From positions 1,550,001 to 1,614,000 of the forward strand of contig CBDFKF010000004.1 in the NCBI GenBank assembly GCA_965248765.1: a DNA stretch of 64,000 bases, written 5' to 3'. A model generated the notes under the pieces. The model worked only from the letters and a program-made list of their open reading frames with translations, was not told where the DNA came from and ran no database searches. Shown here piece after piece: positions 62,461-64,000 of the stretch. Origin of the DNA: CBDFKF01 sp965248765 (lineage in GTDB: Bacteria > Pseudomonadota > Alphaproteobacteria > VGEJ01). How positions within the stretch are numbered: position 1 is the first letter of the stretch; every line of letters begins with the position of its first letter. The translations under genes and the position numbers were made by a program.

Positions 62461-64000
62461 CTACGGTGCGGCGGAAGCTGCTGCGGCGATGATGCCGGAG
62501 GCCTCGTAAGTCCCGTTGACCACCTCCCAGTGCGCCCCGGCCTCTGCGGCAACGCTACCGCCACCCTGCATGAACGAACCGCGCATCGACCCGGTAACAC
62601 TGTTGTGCACGCCCTGTCCAATGAGGGCACCAGTGAAGATATTGTTGCCGGCGATGCCGCTCAGGGCCAGGCCACTGCCATCGTCAACGAAGCTGCCGCC
62701 GTCGAAGTCGGTGATGCTGAAGGTCGAACTGCCCGGCGCGCCGAAATTCACCGCCATGTTGAAGTTGCCGACCGCTGTGTAGATATCGCTACCGTTCTTC
62801 ACCGTCGCGATGGCATGCCCGGCGTAGGTCGCCGTACCCGATAGCACGCTGATCTGGGCATCGCTCGCCACCTTGCCGGCCACCCACTGCGCCAAGTGGA
62901 CGCGCGCATCAGCAAGGGGGCTAAAGGTGCCGATGTCGGTGCCCCAAAAGCCCCAGGCGAGGAATTGGCAGGCGCAGAAGCTTACGCCGCTCGGTAAGAA
63001 GCCGGAGTGATCGAGGCGGTCAAACGTGGTCAGATACTGTATGGCCACTGCTCCGACTCCGTTGAGCTCGGACGTATTGGTTACGTCGGTGATCGTCCCA
63101 AAAGTGTCATCGTCGACAAAGAGACTGCTCGCGATGCCGTTGCCGCCCTGGTGTGATTCGATCTGCGGGCCGGGGCCATCGACGTCGATGACGGCGGTCA
63201 GAGAATCCGAGGTGGGATCAGTGACGATCGCGATGTCCAGAGGGTCACTGTTGGTGTTCTTAAAGAAGTCGTTGGCATCGACGCCACCTGTGGAGTTGAT
63301 GTCCTGCGAGAGTCCGCCCGAGTACCCGTTGATGGTTCGCGCCGTGCGGCTCTCGGGCAGGGCTTCGGGCCCACTCTCGCTGATAGCGATCACGTTCGGC
63401 CGGAATTCCACAAACGGGGTGCCCAAAATGGCGCTAACTACGTCCACATCAAACTCTGCCGCGCCGCTCGGGTTGCCGAGCACGAACGCGTTGGGCGCCG
63501 AAACGCCATAGAACGCCGCACCGCTCGTGCCTAGTCCATCGCGGATGGTCAGCGCGTCGCTACCGAAGGCCAGTGAACCAGTGTTGGCACCGTTGGCGGC
63601 GGTCATTGAAGTGCCGGTCATACCGCCGGAGATCGAGGCCGTCTCTATGGCATCATCATCGAAGATGCGCCCGCCGATCACTGTCGCTGCCGATTTCTGG
63701 CTCGAACCCTGCCCCTCGATGAAAACCCGCGCTGCACCGAAGTTGTTGCCCGTAGAGCTATTCTACAGGATCGCGCCTTCGGTCGGGCCGTTATCGCCAA
63801 TGTCGCCGCCACTGCGGATAAACGGGAAGTTCGAGTTCAAGACGAAATCGTCCTGCAGGTCGTAAAAGGTGACCTGCCGTGTCGTCGGGAACGCGCTCGG
63901 CTGGGTCGGGACGCCGGCCCAAGCCACCACCGTGTGACCCGGGAAGTTCGATTCCTCGAACTCGGCGAAGCCGAAGTCCTGGGCGGCGTTGACGAAGCCG
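62461..64000 (-). pseudogene. Large surface/FecR-like protein, C-terminal part, with one nonsense codon
   Basis: The minus-strand frame enters from beyond 64000 (GFVNAAQDFGFAEFEESNFP, VTFYDLQDDFVLNSNFPFIR) and is stopped once, by TAG at 63762-63764 (TEGAIL-stop-NSSTGNNFGAAR), one change from CAG. It then continues unbroken to 62461, ending GSVAAEAGAHWEVVNGTYEA, SGIIAAAA. Composition is Gly/Ser/Asp-rich with repeated beta-strand patterns, as in secreted FecR- or TbpB-like proteins; the CWEV-type C-terminus with GSMRGSFMQGG suggests a small beta-barrel domain. Product unknown. Confidence 0.6.

Noticed and set aside
1..64000. CRISPR array, phage genes, rRNA
   Set aside because: No regularly spaced direct repeats, no structural phage genes and no rRNA sequence were seen.

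Overview
The window looks like a GC-rich alphaproteobacterial chromosome. The strongest clues are an adjacent ctrA and chpT pair (52839-54236), a small heat-shock gene with a likely ROSE-type leader (27752-28305), an alphaproteobacterial-looking elongator tRNA-Met (43693-43769), and fused NuoE/NuoF-type formate dehydrogenase genes. Rhodospirillales-like affiliation is inference from overall gene style; no rRNA is present to settle it.

Layout. 1-5051: a cytochrome-domain gene cut by a wrecked IS21 element, which itself holds a complete IS1182-like element. 5250-7232: a SARP/TolB-like/TPR regulator. 7237-16466: a ten-gene minus-strand operon for peptide-type ABC uptake (binding protein, two permeases, two ATPases) whose middle holds three tandem DUF1028 genes and a GatC-like/amidase pair. 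16582-28305: accessory catabolism (DUF2817 peptidase-like, aminotransferase, dimethylformamidase large-subunit-like protein, cytochrome P460-like chimera, cupin, acyl-CoA dehydrogenase, MATE pump, Hsp20), with a broken SIR2-like gene and a broken TPR gene. 28378-38091: FAD/Fe-S oxidase, EamA transporter, luciferase-like monooxygenase, hydantoinase/oxoprolinase subunits, lipoprotein. 38335-40143: an internally deleted IS256 derivative and an IS5-type element that splits an MBL-like gene. 40811-46974: L33, MFS, small enzymes, tRNA, MnmA, epimerase. 46995-52627: a decayed flagellar block (flgL intact; flgK, fliK and fliI broken; fliJ open). 52839-54510: ctrA, chpT, DUF3553. 54511-56531: two IS elements stacked on one CTAG. 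56644-61082: NAD-type formate dehydrogenase. 61083-64000: small SnoaL-like gene and two secreted/repeat-type proteins, one broken.

Two themes stand out. First, an organonitrogen/peptide catabolic repertoire: peptide uptake, DUF1028, amidase, peptidase, aminotransferase, DMFase-like amidohydrolase, hydantoinase and formate dehydrogenase. Second, strong signs of recent genome decay: at least five IS events (IS21, IS1182, IS256, two IS5 copies, IS630) and about ten genes disrupted by stops, small indels, truncation or insertion. The four in-frame nonsense codons can all be explained by single G:C to A:T changes. This combination is typical of a lineage under relaxed selection, for example a recent host associate, but that lifestyle is inference.
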